Positions 22,940-34,272 of a stretch of DNA of 64,000 nt are shown piece after piece. The DNA is from Macrobrachium rosenbergii (lineage: Eukaryota; Arthropoda; Malacostraca; Decapoda; Palaemonidae), in contig NC_089762.1 in assembly GCF_040412425.1 (NCBI RefSeq), positions 23,568,391 to 23,632,390 on the forward strand, written 5' to 3'. Position 1 is the stretch's first letter, and every line of letters starts with the position of its first letter. The position numbers and the translations under genes were made by a program. The notes beneath the pieces are model-generated. The model had not been told where the DNA came from. It saw only the letters and a program-made list of their open reading frames with translations, and made no database searches.

Positions 22940-23545
22940 CAAGATGAAAAGAACGGGTATCTGCAAAAAGGCATCGAGTCCATGGACGTCCCCCCTCCAC
23001 ATGGTGAAGAAACCAGACGGTTCCTGGAGGCCCTGTGGGGACTATCGTCGGTTGAACCTAGTGACAATACTGGACCACTATCCCCTGCCAAACTGGCAGG
23101 CCCTAACAGGAGTCCTGCACGGGGCTAAGATATTCACAAAAATGGATTTGCAAGTCCTATTTACAGGTGCCAGTACATCCTGACGACGTTCTGAAGAAAG
23201 CCATCTTCATGCCGTTCGGGACATATCCCTTCTCCTACTCCACCTTCGGCCTCAGGAACACTGGGCCCACATTCCAACACTGATGGACAGCATCTTGGGG
23301 GACCTACCTTTCTGCATCTGCTACGTGGACTACATCCTGATCTTCTCCAGGTCCCTGGAGGAGCACCTGGGTCATGTCCAGGCTGTGCTGAAACACCTTC
23401 AGGAGAACAGATTGGTTGTTAGATTCGACAAATTTACCTGCAGAGTGGAGAAGGTAGACTTCCTGGGACATGAGGTCTCTCTGACAGGTGTCTGCCCATG
23501 GCCTCCAAGGTGGACGCAGTGAAGGATTTTCCAACACCAAAAAAA
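22940..23545 (+). pseudogene. Reverse transcriptase region of the LTR element
   Basis: The frame at 22944 shows SPLHMVKKPDGSWRPCGDYRRLN, then DHYPLP and an FTKMDL segment holding the first catalytic aspartate. After a frameshift near 23180, a PFG-Y-F segment and FGLRN follow. The active-site box then reads CYVDYILIFS at about 23319-23348, so the second aspartate of YVDD is replaced by Tyr (codon TAC). Several frame changes and the lost catalytic aspartate show it is inactive. Length and motif order are normal for Ty3/Gypsy RT. Confidence 0.95.
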
Positions 23546-24305
23546 CGATCAAGTCCCTGCAGGAGTTCCTTGGCATGGTCAGCTACTACCGATGATTCTT
23601 GCCGGACATCGCCCGCATCATGATCCCCTAACTGGAGTGCTGAAGGGGAAGCCAAAAGCACTGACTTGGGAAATCCCACAGCAAAAGATGTTCGAACAGA
23701 TGAAAGCAGCCATCGCCAAAGCCACCACCTTAACATATCAAGACCCCACTGCCCCCCTGAGACTTACCACCGACACCAGCAATGTTGCTTGTGGAGCCGT
23801 GCTGGAGCAGATAGTAGACAGTTCTCCCCGCCCACCTTCGTTTTTTAGCCGCAAGTTAAAGCTGCCGGAGACCCGCTACAGTGCATTCGACAGGGAACTG
23901 CTGGCAATCTACTAAGCTGTGCGGCACTTCAAATACCTCTTGGATGGCAGCCCATTCACCATCTTGAGAGACCACAAGCTGTTGGTACATGCATTCACGA
24001 AGGCAGGAGCCACATGGTCAGCCAGACAGCAGTGGCACCTGGCTGCTATCTCCGAATTTGGATGCACCATCAGTTACGTCCCCGGCAAGAAGAACCCGGT
24101 AGCTGACACCCTATCAAGGATTGAAATAAATTCAGTTCACCTGGGCATAGACTACGAAGACCTGGTGAAGGAACAGGCTGCAGACCCAGAAATGTCAGCC
24201 TATCACACAGCACTTACCTCAATGAAGTGGGAAGACGTGCCAATAGGTGAATCTGGATCAACACTCTTCTCTGCAACACCAGCACTGGCCACCCACACCC
24301 CATGA
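23546..24305 (+). pseudogene. RNase H and linker region of the LTR element
   Basis: The frame at 23592 contains LTYQDPTAPLRLTTDTSN with the first RNase H aspartate, then GAVLEQ, FFSRKLKLPETRYSAFDRELLAIY with the catalytic glutamate, and a stop at 23914. Reading resumes at 23919 in the same frame through RHFKYLLDG, FTILRDHK and a SYVPGKKNPVADTLSR segment (last aspartate), with a tail to 24305. Only one stop interrupts the domain, so this is the best-preserved part. It is followed by the integrase after further frame changes. Confidence 0.93.
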
Positions 24306-24364
24306 GACCCGCGTCACGAAGAAAGCAGGCATTCGACATCATCCATGGGCTGTCCCATCCATCA

Positions 24365-25016
24365 GGATGAACAACAACGCACCTGATGACGGAGAAATTC
24401 GTGTGGCACGGGATCAGGAAGGATGCATGAGAATAGGCAAAGAACTGCATACCATGCCAGACAAGTAAGATCACCTGGCACACAGAATCAGGCATCAGAG
24501 ACTTCCCTCAACCATGATGGCATTTCAGGCACGTCCGGGTAGATGTTGTAGGACCTCTGCCCCAATCAGGGGATGCCAGATACCTCCTGACAGACATAGA
24601 CTTATCCACAAGGTGGCTGGAAGCAACCCCAATGGTAGAAGGATCAAAAAGCGCCTGCGCGGAAACCCTACTATCAAGTTGGGTAAGCTGTTTCTGTGTG
24701 CCAGATGATATAACTACAGACAGGGGCCTGGCATTCTTGTCGGAACTCTGGGTCTTCCTGGCACACCTATTGGGACAACACTCCACAGTGCGACGGCATA
24801 CAACCCTGCAGCCAATGGTATGGTGGAAAGGACCCACCGTCCATTGAAAGCAGCTCTGATGGCATGTTGTATTGACGAGAATTGGAAGGCGCAGCTGCCC
24901 TGGGTCCTGCTGGGTCTCCGCACCGCACCAAGGGTGAATGGTGAGGAATCTCCCACAGAAAAAGTCTACTGCATAGCATTGGCTGTACCTGGAGAATTCT
25001 TCCCCACAGAGCCGGA
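24365..25016 (+). pseudogene. Integrase region of the LTR element
   Basis: A weak N-terminal zinc-binding remnant includes FVWHGI and CIPCQ (about 24400-24465). The core then shows VDVVGPLP (first Asp codon at 24542), YLLTDID and RWLEATPM. TDRG follows with the second Asp codon at 24719, then NGMVERTHR with the Glu codon at 24826. The Asp-Glu spacing is one base short of the canonical 35 intervening residues, which pinpoints a single-base deletion between them. Other stops break the N-terminal part. An intact version would insert element cDNA into the host genome. Confidence 0.92.
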
Positions 25017-25502
25017 CTAAGAGAAATTGCAAAGTAGTTCGCGCCCTGCTGGAAGACTTTTGCGGACAGGACCCATAACTTCAGCCCAGAAGGCCTGAAA
25101 ACCTGTACACACATCTTCATGAAGAACGACGCCCACCGCCCAACCTTGACCAGACCATACAGAGGACCATACCAAGTGGTCAGTAGAACATCCAAGGCCT
25201 ACCTCATCAACATCCATGGGCAGGAAGACTGGATATCTATCGACAGGTTAAAGCCAGATTTCCTATTGGACAGCGGAACCCGGGAGGAAACCAGCAGACG
25301 TCCCAGAATTCCTCCACAAAACGAGACCTCGGATGAAGTGATCGGCATCCTGAAACGAGGTCAAGGTCGTCCCAAGGACCGCACTAAGGACGTCATCATC
25401 CCGGCAAAACCGCCGGACGAGTCAGCAGTTGAAACCGCCCCACAACCGCAGATATCAAGAACTTCGGGTCGGCTCCTGCTCCTAAGAAGATACCATGATT
25501 AA
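25017..25502 (+). pseudogene. Integrase C-terminal/Pol tail of the LTR element
   Basis: The frame 25119-25502 (127 codons) contains PYRGPYQVVSRTSKAYLI followed by DWISIDRLKPDFL, the chromo-like/SH3-type tail found at the end of many arthropod Gypsy integrases. It then has a Pro/Arg-rich low-complexity end. The stop at 25500 is 67 bases before the 3' LTR. Confidence 0.85.
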
Positions 25503-25544
25503 CATTCAACATATCTTCCAATCATTATTTCATGATAATTGTCT

Positions 25545-25569
25545 TGTGGGGTGGGGTGGGGTGAGTACT
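25545..25569 (+). other. Polypurine tract of the LTR element
   Basis: G-rich GTGGGGTGGGGTGGGGTGAG directly before the 3' LTR, in the position of the plus-strand primer. It is interrupted by T residues and so is atypical. Confidence 0.6.
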
Positions 25570-25888
25570 TGCAAAGACGTCTTCTTTACCCATTAATTAC
25601 GATTATGTATCGCATCTATCAACGCAGCAAGAATCTCATGTATACAGTATTTTGTATGTAGAATTTCCTGGCCTTTTCGCCAATATATATTTTATCGCTG
25701 TATGTACATTATGTCTCTTGTTATTGATATTTGATTGACTGTTAACAAACACAAATTGCTCTCACTCAGCGTGCGGGTCACGGAGACCTGGGGTCGGGCA
25801 CCACGTTTCTGTCTGCACGCTGCTATGTATACCTTATGCCCATGTAATAAATCAATCAGTACCCAGTTCTGTCTTCTTTGACCTCACA
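25570..25888 (+). repeat. 3' LTR (319 bp)
   Basis: Begins TGCAAAGAC and ends GACCTCACA, and is followed by the ATGT target duplication. An AATAAA (about 25846-25851) that could serve as polyadenylation signal is present here but altered in the 5' LTR. Confidence 0.95.
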
Positions 25889-25892
25889 ATGT

Positions 25893-26542
25893 ATGAATTG
25901 TGCAAAATCGATCTTTTCATGCTTCAAAAAATGATACATTTGCAGGCCTACAAATTTTCATAAGAAAATAGTTAATATATAACAGCGTAAAGGCTTAATT
26001 GCTTCAGGATGTTTCATTACTAATATAGTTTTTCAATTTGATTAACTTTAAAAGATATACCACCTGTGTAACTGTTTATCTTGAGATATCGTTGGTGATG
26101 TTACTGTTATCATTACTGCTACCTCTACATTCCCACTCCTACTTCTGTTGTTATTAGTATTACCCTTCCTCTGTACGAGCATTCAGTAACATTGCTTTGA
26201 CAACTGTTATGCCTTTTCATCACCACTGCTGTACTTTTATCATAGAAAATTCGATACTGCTACTAACGTACTAACAAGTAGGGGGAAAATTGTAATAATA
26301 GGTGGGTCCCTAGTTATGTACAACTCTAGAAAGCTGTGGTGTTGCAGAGGTAAATCATTACCGGTGCTACAATTCTAGACCTCCAAAAGTAAAGTGAGAA
26401 CAGCTTAAATGACTTTGTGACATTTTCATTACTATCAATACATACCATCAACATAATTGTGTATGGCTGTCGAAGTACCTTTGATCTGATTTATTAGACC
26501 AAAGTTAGCAGGTTGTAGTCTTTATCTTTATATTTAAGTATA
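25893..26542. other. Unassigned sequence
   Basis: Nothing recognised. Confidence 0.45.
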
Positions 26543-26565
26543 TATATCTGTGATTAATTTCCACC

Positions 26566-26617
<52 letters not shown>

Positions 26618-26635
26618 GTGATTAATTTCCACCAT
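26543..26635. repeat. (TA)n tract flanked by 25-bp direct repeats
   Basis: The sequence TATATCTGTGATTAATTTCC plus ACCAT occurs at 26543-26567 and again at 26611-26635, bracketing a pure TA tract. This suggests slippage or duplication around the microsatellite. Confidence 0.9.
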
Positions 26636-29585
26636 TTAATATTTATAAGGAATCCCCATTTACTCAAGTGCAGTTCACAACAGAGGTTGCATTATACAGC
26701 TTCCAAAAAACTGAAGTCAGAGCACTCAGTATAGTAAAAGATCTTATGTGTTACTGTTTTACTATTTTATATTTTGTACTTGATTTGAATGGAACAATAT
26801 TCACTCTACCATAAAGGAGTGTAACCAAATATTTTATTACACATACTTTGAATCATAGGGTCTTGTTGCCCCCATTCCTCTTAATTTTACCCTCTCTTCC
26901 CACCGCTAAGATTCTTGATAAATGCTTGGCTATCTCAACCCACTCGAGATATCCTGGAATGAACACTTCATGACAGAGTTTGAATCTGATTCCTTTTATT
27001 TTCTCTTGTAGGAAATCTGTAACTGAAATTTTACTCCTAGACACCGAAGAAACACGTTTCACAGGCAGCAAAATCAGCTTCAGTGAAACTAGGTGCTTAA
27101 ACTTCTCTTTCGTCAGTTAAAGGGACTCCTCACATAAAGTATTAAATTCCACGCAGTGGGTACTGCTTCCTGTGTGCCTTATGTGATATTTTGTGTATGA
27201 TTCTGATGGTTCTTCGCTTCCCCTTTCTGACTTTTGTTTTTCCTCCGCTCACTTCGGTCTCCATCCACCTGGCGTCAAATTTCTCTAAATTTACCTTACC
27301 CAATTTTCACTGTTCATTTAAGAACAGATTACTAAAGCGAGCCCTATGAATTTCTTTTTACTTATTCTGATAACAATAATAATAACACCTTCTCTTATTC
27401 ATATATGAGCCTTCATTCCTTGTCCATCTGGCATCCTTTCACAGATTTGAGTTACCATCTATTCCCGAAGATGTTTTTGCTCAGATCAGCACTCTTCCAC
27501 TCAATTGTAACCCACCACACACGATTAATCATCAAGTACATAATTCACTGCTTAGGTGCACCAGAGGAACAGTGAAATGGAACAATGGGAATTAAGTTTT
27601 AAACAGAAAAAAATTTATCTTCAAAGAGAGCTTTATTATATTTACTTTTTGAAAATCGTTGATGAAGATGAAACAACAATTCACTTCTTTTTTATTTAGC
27701 CTTTTGCACAGCTTCCTTATCAGTAGCAGAATATTATAGCAATTTCAAAGGTAAGAATTACTGTTGCCTTTTCACCTGTTGCAGTGTTTTTATACTGACG
27801 TAAAGGCTGCTGGAAATGTATTTTCAAGTCCTCCTTGTTTATTTTTCAGCCAGTTGAGAGTTTTCTTTTCCTTCTTTGTTGACGAGACCAGTTGCTTTGG
27901 CTGAGGGCTTCTGAAGATTCGACTTAGAGAGAAATAAGTAGGTTGACTGCAGTGGCGTGACTTTTATCGCGTTATCTTTTGATTATGGAAAGGACTTCAT
28001 GCCGTTCTTTGGTGGAATAAAGGTAGGTCTTCATAAATTTGTCTTAATGAGGTCTGGTGCCTGCAGGTGTTGAGGCCCGTTAATGAATTTATATCGGTTC
28101 CTCTCAGAACGCAAACTCTTTTCTGAAATATCTTTGCACGTTAGGTTAACGGGCCAAATTAGTATGTTGGTCTGTTTATGGGAGCATAGTAATTGATATT
28201 TCCTCTAGTTAGTGTCATATAATTGTACACTTGCTGAGTGTCTATTGTTTTATGTACGCTAGCACTGTTACTGTTTGGGTATTCGCGCTACCCAGAAGGA
28301 GAATGAATAGTGTCATAAGCACCTCGAGTCTTATCTCACAGGCCTTCATATATATTATAGAATGAAAACTCCGAGATAGTTAGGACAAGTCAGTACATAA
28401 TACGCAGAAGAACTGGTGAAAATTTCTCTGGAGCAGAGGTAGGTTAATGTGGGATAAGTTATGATAATGTAGGATAAGGTAAGATAAGCTAACCTGTTGT
28501 CCGAGAGAAGGAGGAATGAGAAAGTATAGTGTTCAGCAGATCTGTGTAGTACCTAAAGCATTCTTTTCCTCCAATGAGATAACTTCTTCGAAAATTCGTT
28601 TTGCTCATCAGGTAACATCTAAATTTTGATTGATTGGGAAAAGGTAATATGCATGGGACTCATTTTCCAAGTTGCGTTGTGTTAAAGGTTCTTGAAACAA
28701 TTTGTAAGAATTTACTTTGGGGAGTACAATTGTTCATAGCTTCAGCGTTTATCCAAAAAGCACCCCGTAGTTTGCAATGTTACATTTGCAAAGGACTAAG
28801 AAAATTGAGAGGAAAAAAATGGACATTTCATGAAATTAATATCGAACTGTAAACTAGGTTCTTCGAGGGGGGGAAAATTTTCACGCTTTTGTCAGTTGGG
28901 TCCTTTGAATCTCACGCTGACAATTTCGAGCATTTTAAAAATAAAACATTTTACGATCTACACAAATTGTGGAAAAATTTCCACACCCTTTTTAGGGGAT
29001 TATTGTGGTCAAATATATTACTTTCTTACATCATGTGATTCATTGATTTATATTCTCGGTCATTTGCATAATTATATATATGTTCATATAATAACAACTG
29101 AATAAAGAACCATCAAAGAATGACTGTTTACGCGCCAATTTATGAATCGGCAAAAGTCGATCGAGCGATGCCTTGATTGATACATACAATGCAGACGATA
29201 ACAGCGACAGCTTTAGGTTTCCGTCTAATTAAGGTAATTTAAATCTGCTTAGAACTGTTTTCAATGTAAAAAGTGGCTGTAATTAACTTGATAAGGAAAG
29301 TTCTTGGCAAAGTGATATTGCAAATGCATTTGATATTTTGATGTATGATAGTCTTATTATCAGTTTATACTGTAGCGTGTCAAGAGGCCCATGTAATGAT
29401 AACCATTTAGGTCTTCAGGTTAAAATATGTTTACGGCAAACGATCTTTATACAGTAAAGGAAAGCAAACATTTTTAAATATACGTTAGATTTCCGATTGT
29501 TGAATGAATATAAAATTTAGGCGAGCGTAGAAGTCAGTGATATGGAAATGTGGCAACACTGAATGATCTTCCTATCAGGAGGTTA
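26636..29585. other. Unassigned AT-rich sequence
   Basis: No gene or element recognised. Short frames (for example 26853-27071 minus and 28634-28852 plus) lack motifs. A GATAAGG-like short reiteration lies near 28440-28500. Confidence 0.45.
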
Positions 29586-29922
29586 TCGCCAGAGGAGGTC
29601 CCCGTAGGGGGTTAGTGCCGTCACTGCACCTCATGCGGCGCACTGTAGGCGTAGGCATTTCTTAAGGTATTTTTCAGCATCCCTTTGGCCCCCAGCTGCA
29701 AATCCTTTCTTTCCTTTTACTATACCTCCAGTCATATTATCTCTTCCATCTTACTGTCCACCCTCTCCCAACAATTGTTTGATAGTGCAACTGCGGGGTT
29801 TTCCTCCTGTTACACCTTTTAAAACCTTTTTACCCTCAATTTCCCCTTCAGTGCTGAATGACATATGTCCCAGTGCTTGGTCTTTGGCCTAAATTCTATA
29901 TTCCACTCCTTCGCCAGAGGAG
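29586..29922 (-). mobile_element. SINE-like repeat, copy 2, with perfect 12-bp TSD
   Basis: The element at 29598-29910 is flanked by the direct repeat TCGCCAGAGGAG (29586-29597 and 29911-29922). On the plus strand it reads CCCGTAGGGGGTTAGTGCCG ... CCCTTTGGCCCCCAGCTGCAA ... GCTGAATGACATATGTCCCAG ... TTGGCCTAAATTC, the reverse of copy 1. A 12-bp target duplication fits LINE-mediated retroposition. It has no ORF. Confidence 0.88.
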
Positions 29923-30717
29923 CAAGGACGAAGCCTTGCGTGACATTTAGCTCGTTATTTGCTTGTATAGGGGTAGGAAAACGTTAGTAAATATGAAAAT
30001 GTATATAAGATTAATGATTACGCCTGTGTTTGATATTCTTATTTTCTGTTCAGTGAACATATGTTAATAGCATTAGGCCTAATCTACATATACGAAGAAT
30101 TCCAAGTTTTGAAGAAAGATATAATGAGTACCATGACTGAAAATAGTCATATGTTATAAAGCATTATATTATTTACAAAATGAGATGAGCGTGTTTTTAC
30201 GGAAATATGTCAAAATAACAAGATCATGAAAGGCAGTTGATAGAGACTTGTGTTATTTTCTCGGTGGGTTACAATGCCCCAAATATTCACTAATGTAAGT
30301 GTAGGCGTGTGTTAGAAATCTGCCTGTGTATCATTATCATTAATAAAGTTAACAGTTTAATTAAGCATAACTATTTTCTTTAAGTGAGTGTAGTGGTTTA
30401 AAGCCCCCAAACACATCCGCCATAATAAGAGTATGTAAATTACGCCTTGATGTTTTCTGTATTTCTTCAGGGTTTTCAATGACTACCAAGTGGAAATTTC
30501 GTGATGCTTGGCTGCATGAGACTACGTTTTAAGGAGTGGCTGAGTAATTGTAGAGAAGATCCATAAAAAGCAAGATGCCTGGTGTGTGACCTCTCATTCT
30601 CTCTTGAAATCCCTTCCCTGAAAAGGCAGCAAAGGGATAGCCAGAACCACAACAGGAATATGGTGCTTCAAGAACGTGGACCAGATAATGAGCGGGCGAA
30701 CTTTAACATAGTGCCAA
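29923..30717. other. Unassigned sequence
   Basis: Nothing recognised. Confidence 0.45.
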
Positions 30718-31165
30718 GAAAGCTGAACTTGAGATAAGTCTATTTTGTGCTGATCGTAACATACCATTGCTGACTGTTGACTGTTTAGTGGACCTCTTAA
30801 AAGATATAGCTCCAGATTCAGGAATAATTTAATCATTAAGATTAAAAAGAACAAAAGCTACCAGAATAGTGAAAGATGTTTCGAATTTCTCACATTCAGA
30901 GCTTATTGGGTTATTGAAGGTAACCAAATTTTCACTGATAGTCAGTGAAACCATCGACATCACAAACTCGAAGTGCTGTTCTATGCTAGGTAGGTTAAAA
31001 AAAAAACGAGTTTCACAATGGAAAGTAGACTTAGTCAATGTATGTGATGGGAGTACTAATGCAAGGGGCAGCACTTTAGAAAATCTATTTGATATTGTTA
31101 AGAACCATCTCATTGAAAATGGTATTTCAATGGAAACTTGATAGGCTTTGCTGCAGATCAGGGTT
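30718..31165 (+). pseudogene. hAT transposase fragment (ZMYM1-like/DUF4371 type)
   Basis: One frame runs through AELEISLFCADRNIPLLTVD and DLLKDIAPDS, then a TAA stop. It continues with FSLIVSETIDITNSKC, the region with the catalytic DE-TD motif (here SETID, so the Asp of 'DE' is lost). It ends ENLFDIVKNHLIENGIS, two stops (TGA TAG), and IGFAAD at the break near 31165. Family members continue 'GFAADGAS'; here the match stops exactly where CAGGGTTGCCAG begins, so another insertion or rearrangement cut it. It covers a part of the transposase that is missing from the minus-strand relic at 9.3-10.5 kb, but there is no evidence the two are one copy. Confidence 0.8.
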
Positions 31166-31785
31166 GCCAGTTGGCCATTTCATGGCCAAATTCTTTAAAT
31201 GTAGCCATTATTTTAATAAGGTGGCCATAAAAAATGAGTTTGACCATTAAATGTACTCTCGAATGCTACAAATGCACACCAGCAAAACCCTTTAAGCGAC
31301 TCAGACTGCAGAAAAAGAAACAAGATATTGAATATCTTGAAGAAGTGCTGTAAATTTAACAGCTGTGTTTCCCTGGAAGTATTTTAAGTTTAATTTAAAG
31401 TATTTTTGATGACATGTAATCGAATATATAGGAATGATTTATGCACAGTTAATTGTTGGTATGTTAATTCACACAATTCAGTCATTTTATATCTTTGGCC
31501 AAATATTTTTCCAAAGTGTTTGGCCAAAAGCCTTATGGGTTATCTGAAAGAATCTGATGATTTTAATGAGATGTGATTTTAGTATATTTAGTAGAGATTT
31601 TAGTCATATTCATTTTACATATTAAGTGTATATTTTAAATATAAAAAGTCTTATACATATTTATTTTTTATTGGTTTTATCTAATATCATTCTTTAATTT
31701 TTGCGTTCATATTTTAACACTGAATTTTAGCCTACTAGCATATTATCATTCACGTTTTCATTATCAATCATATCGTTAATTTATA
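31166..31785. other. Unassigned AT-rich sequence with TGGCCA-rich start
   Basis: Begins CAGGGTTGCCAGTTGGCC with several TGGCC/GGCCA motifs (about 31158-31235 and 31497-31530). The first bases resemble a hAT terminal repeat, but no matching right end was found. Confidence 0.35.
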
Positions 31786-31875
31786 TATTTCATCATCATT
31801 ACGGCGCTGAATTATCCTGGTGGGTTTCGGCGCTTGGTCTTCAAGACCTAAATTTCATAATCAGTCAATCAATAA
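31786..31875 (-). repeat. SINE-like fragment
   Basis: CGGCGCTGAAT...CCTGGTGGGTTTCGGCGCTTGGTCTTCAAGACCTAAATTTCATAATC resembles the end of the SINE family at 29598, 41107 and 42244 (GCTGAATGACC...GCTTGGCCTTTGGCCTAAATTC). Only the terminal ~70 bases are present. Confidence 0.5.
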
Positions 31876-32276
31876 CGGTCAAACATGTGTTGTGTGACTG
31901 TCCAAAATATAACCAGCAGTAAAAATCAACGTTTGTAAGTGAATCAATGGGGGAAATTTTGTCAGAATCTTCTACATTTTCAATTATTCCAGTGCTAACA
32001 TTCATGAGGAAGTGTAGTTTAATAGACAAAATATAAAAATAATTAAGTAAATAATAAAAATACAAAAGCCCGTAGGGCGTTTAATGAATTAAAAAAAATT
32101 AAATGTTATTTAATTTATTCTGACTTTTAATTTTCAATTTTCTAAAATTTTATTTTATCTTTTTAATTTATTTTTTTTATGTATGGAAACGAGCAAATGT
32201 ATTTATTGTATACATGTGTTCCAGTGTAAAAGCATATACATTATACAGTTTTTTCTTTTAAATTTCACTTTCATTC

Positions 32277-32396
32277 ATTCATCATCACGCGAATGACTTA
32301 TTTGGTCCCAGTACTAGACCTGGTATTTCATCCTAATCCTTCGGGCCAGCCCTATGAGAGCTGATAGTCATCTCAGTGGTCTGGTTAAACTATCTT
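32277..32396 (-). repeat. Second SINE-like family fragment
   Basis: ATGACTTATTTGGTCCCAG...CCTTCGGGCCAGCCCTATGAG...TCTCAGTGGTCTGGTTAAACT. On the minus strand the CTGAGATGACTATCAGCTCTC...GGCTGGCCCGAAGGATTAGG part resembles a tRNA-derived head with an internal-promoter-like box. I recall this text as recurrent in decapod genomes, but that is memory rather than a search. Confidence 0.5.
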
Positions 32397-33894
32397 AATA
32401 ATAATAAAAATATTACTCAAAAATATGTCACGGCGACTCTACGAAGCCGAAAAGTAACATAAAATGAAACGGAACGGTAGCCAAAGCAAGCAAAGTCAGC
32501 TGCATCTTTCAAAAGTCTTTGTGAATTTTATTTATATCATTATTGACAAACATTCATGTAAATCAGTCTTAATTGGCCATTCTGTTAAGATGCTACGTAA
32601 ATTAAGAAAATAAATTTCAAGAGACTTATTCCATAGAATAGAGATGTAAAACATAATGTTTCTTTAATGCAGAATTTTCCATCCGAGTAAATGCTCCGCA
32701 TCCGTCACGCAATGATTAAGAAACTACAACACAGATGGCGCCATACATTTCCAAGGACCCCAGGCGGAGAGACATACGACTGTTTCTGGGTCCCTGATTT
32801 TCCAACAGGAGACGAAGGCGAGTTGTATGTTTCCCACGTTAAGATTTGTTATAAGTCCATCCGGTTCGCTTTAATCAGTGGGATGTAATCAATTTCTAGG
32901 TGTAAGGTAAGTGACGCTCTGTTATTAAGACTTCTTTATATGTGAAGAGTTTTGAGGGTTGACTTAAATGTCAAGGTTTTCGTCTGAATTATCAACTAGA
33001 AATAGTTTCGGAATATGTTTTAGCCGTGGTTGTTGTAAAAATGCACTGTTGAAGGAACGTGGTGTGATGTGTAAGACCACGATTTTGGTTTGAATAAGGA
33101 TTTCGTTTTGTCATTAATTAGTGTGCGGAGAGGTCTTGACAAGATTAGGGTAATTTATTCGTCAACACCATAGTAAAGGCAGATAGTAAAGTTTCCAAAA
33201 TTCCAAATTTACCAGAACAACACGATGGTTTAGAACATTAACGCGTACTTTTACACAGGTGGATCAGACTTAAACTAGATTAACCCGCACTTCTGAGTTA
33301 TGACAGTCAAACGAAATCCAGCAGCATACTCTACTGCCCAGTTAACAAAACCGGCGCTGTCTCATCCGCATTGCTGTATTGCAAATTTAAAGGGCCTTGT
33401 TCAAGCATTTTTTTTTTAAATGAGAACAGTGAATCGTAAAACGTATGTTTAATGTTGCGGTAACAAAAAAAGGAAAGACTTCAGTAAGCCAGTTACCGGT
33501 AATTTTTTTTGTAAAAAAAAATAATTTTTTTTTTCTAACTGCTGTCAAGGCAGTTACTCCTTAGCGAAATTTACGGTAGTTGCTAAATACAGATTTTAGC
33601 TTTATTCGCGTTGAGTTTGTAATGGTGCCAGGTGATTAACTTTCCGTCCCTTTTTGCCTTGGGAGCTCATGGTGTAAGTAAATTTATCTTTTAACATTGC
33701 CTTAAGGCTTCCTGCCACCTTAGTCCACCGATTCCGGAAGAACTCTTTATCATGAGGTCATTGATGGCTCGTATAACTGGCACTTGGAATAGCTTAACAT
33801 CCGGTATTAAATGCCAATGCTTTTATTACTGTCATGTACAGTACAGTGTAAGTCCGGATGCAGTGAGTACTGTAATTGTTCATCACCACGATAG
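32397..33894. other. Unassigned sequence with one strong donor-like site
   Basis: No element recognised. AAG|GTAAGT at 32904-32912 is a consensus plus-strand splice donor. It follows a locally GC-richer 200-base stretch (about 32690-32900) with a 65-codon open frame of unknown meaning. Confidence 0.35.
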
Positions 33895-34272
33895 GACTAA
33901 AGCAGTGGTTCTTAAAATTTTTTGCCTTGCGCCCCCCTCTGCATTATGTCTAGACCCCACGCCCCCCTACCCCTGAAATTTTTGCCAACTATAATCTATA
34001 AACAATATGTTGTCTATTTGTATGCTATTATACTTATCATAACAATAAAAGACAATCCATAAACAAGATTTGAAATTAAAATTTACTTATATTTTGAATT
34101 TTTGACATGTTTTGAGATAATTAGAAAATATATGGAAGCAGTGATAACGTTTTTGGCAATTTTGTAATTATCACAAATTAAAAAAAATAGGCACCATCTG
34201 GCAACTCTGCTTGCGCCCCCTTGGAAGCCTCTAGGGGGCGCTCGCCCCAGTTTAAGAATCACTGGACTAAAG
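33895..34272. mobile_element. Non-autonomous hAT-like element (362 bp) with perfect 8-bp TSD
   Basis: The element at 33903-34264 starts CAGTGGTTCTTAAAATTTTT and ends AGTTTAAGAATCACTG, giving inverted CAGTG.TTCTTAAA ends. It is flanked by an exact GACTAAAG duplication (33895-33902 and 34265-34272). Subterminal GCGCCCCCCT/AGGGGGCGC motifs are also inverted. There is no ORF. The CAGTGGTTCTTAA end is a widespread animal hAT signature. Confidence 0.95.

Larger units (their letters stand above)
20977..25888 (+). mobile_element. Ty3/Gypsy-type LTR retrotransposon, degenerate, full length
   Basis: Two LTRs (20977-21290 and 25570-25888) are flanked by a 4-bp direct duplication ATGT (20973-20976 and 25889-25892). 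Between them, in order: gag-like region, aspartic protease (DTGA), reverse transcriptase, RNase H, integrase (D,D-35-E) and a C-terminal tail. The RT-RH-IN order places it in Ty3/Gypsy rather than Copia. All genes carry frameshifts and stops, so the copy cannot move by itself. The LTRs differ at roughly 25 of ~319 positions by eye (about 92% identical), so the insertion is old, though both edges are intact. This is a retrotransposon relic and shows no envelope gene. Confidence 0.95.
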
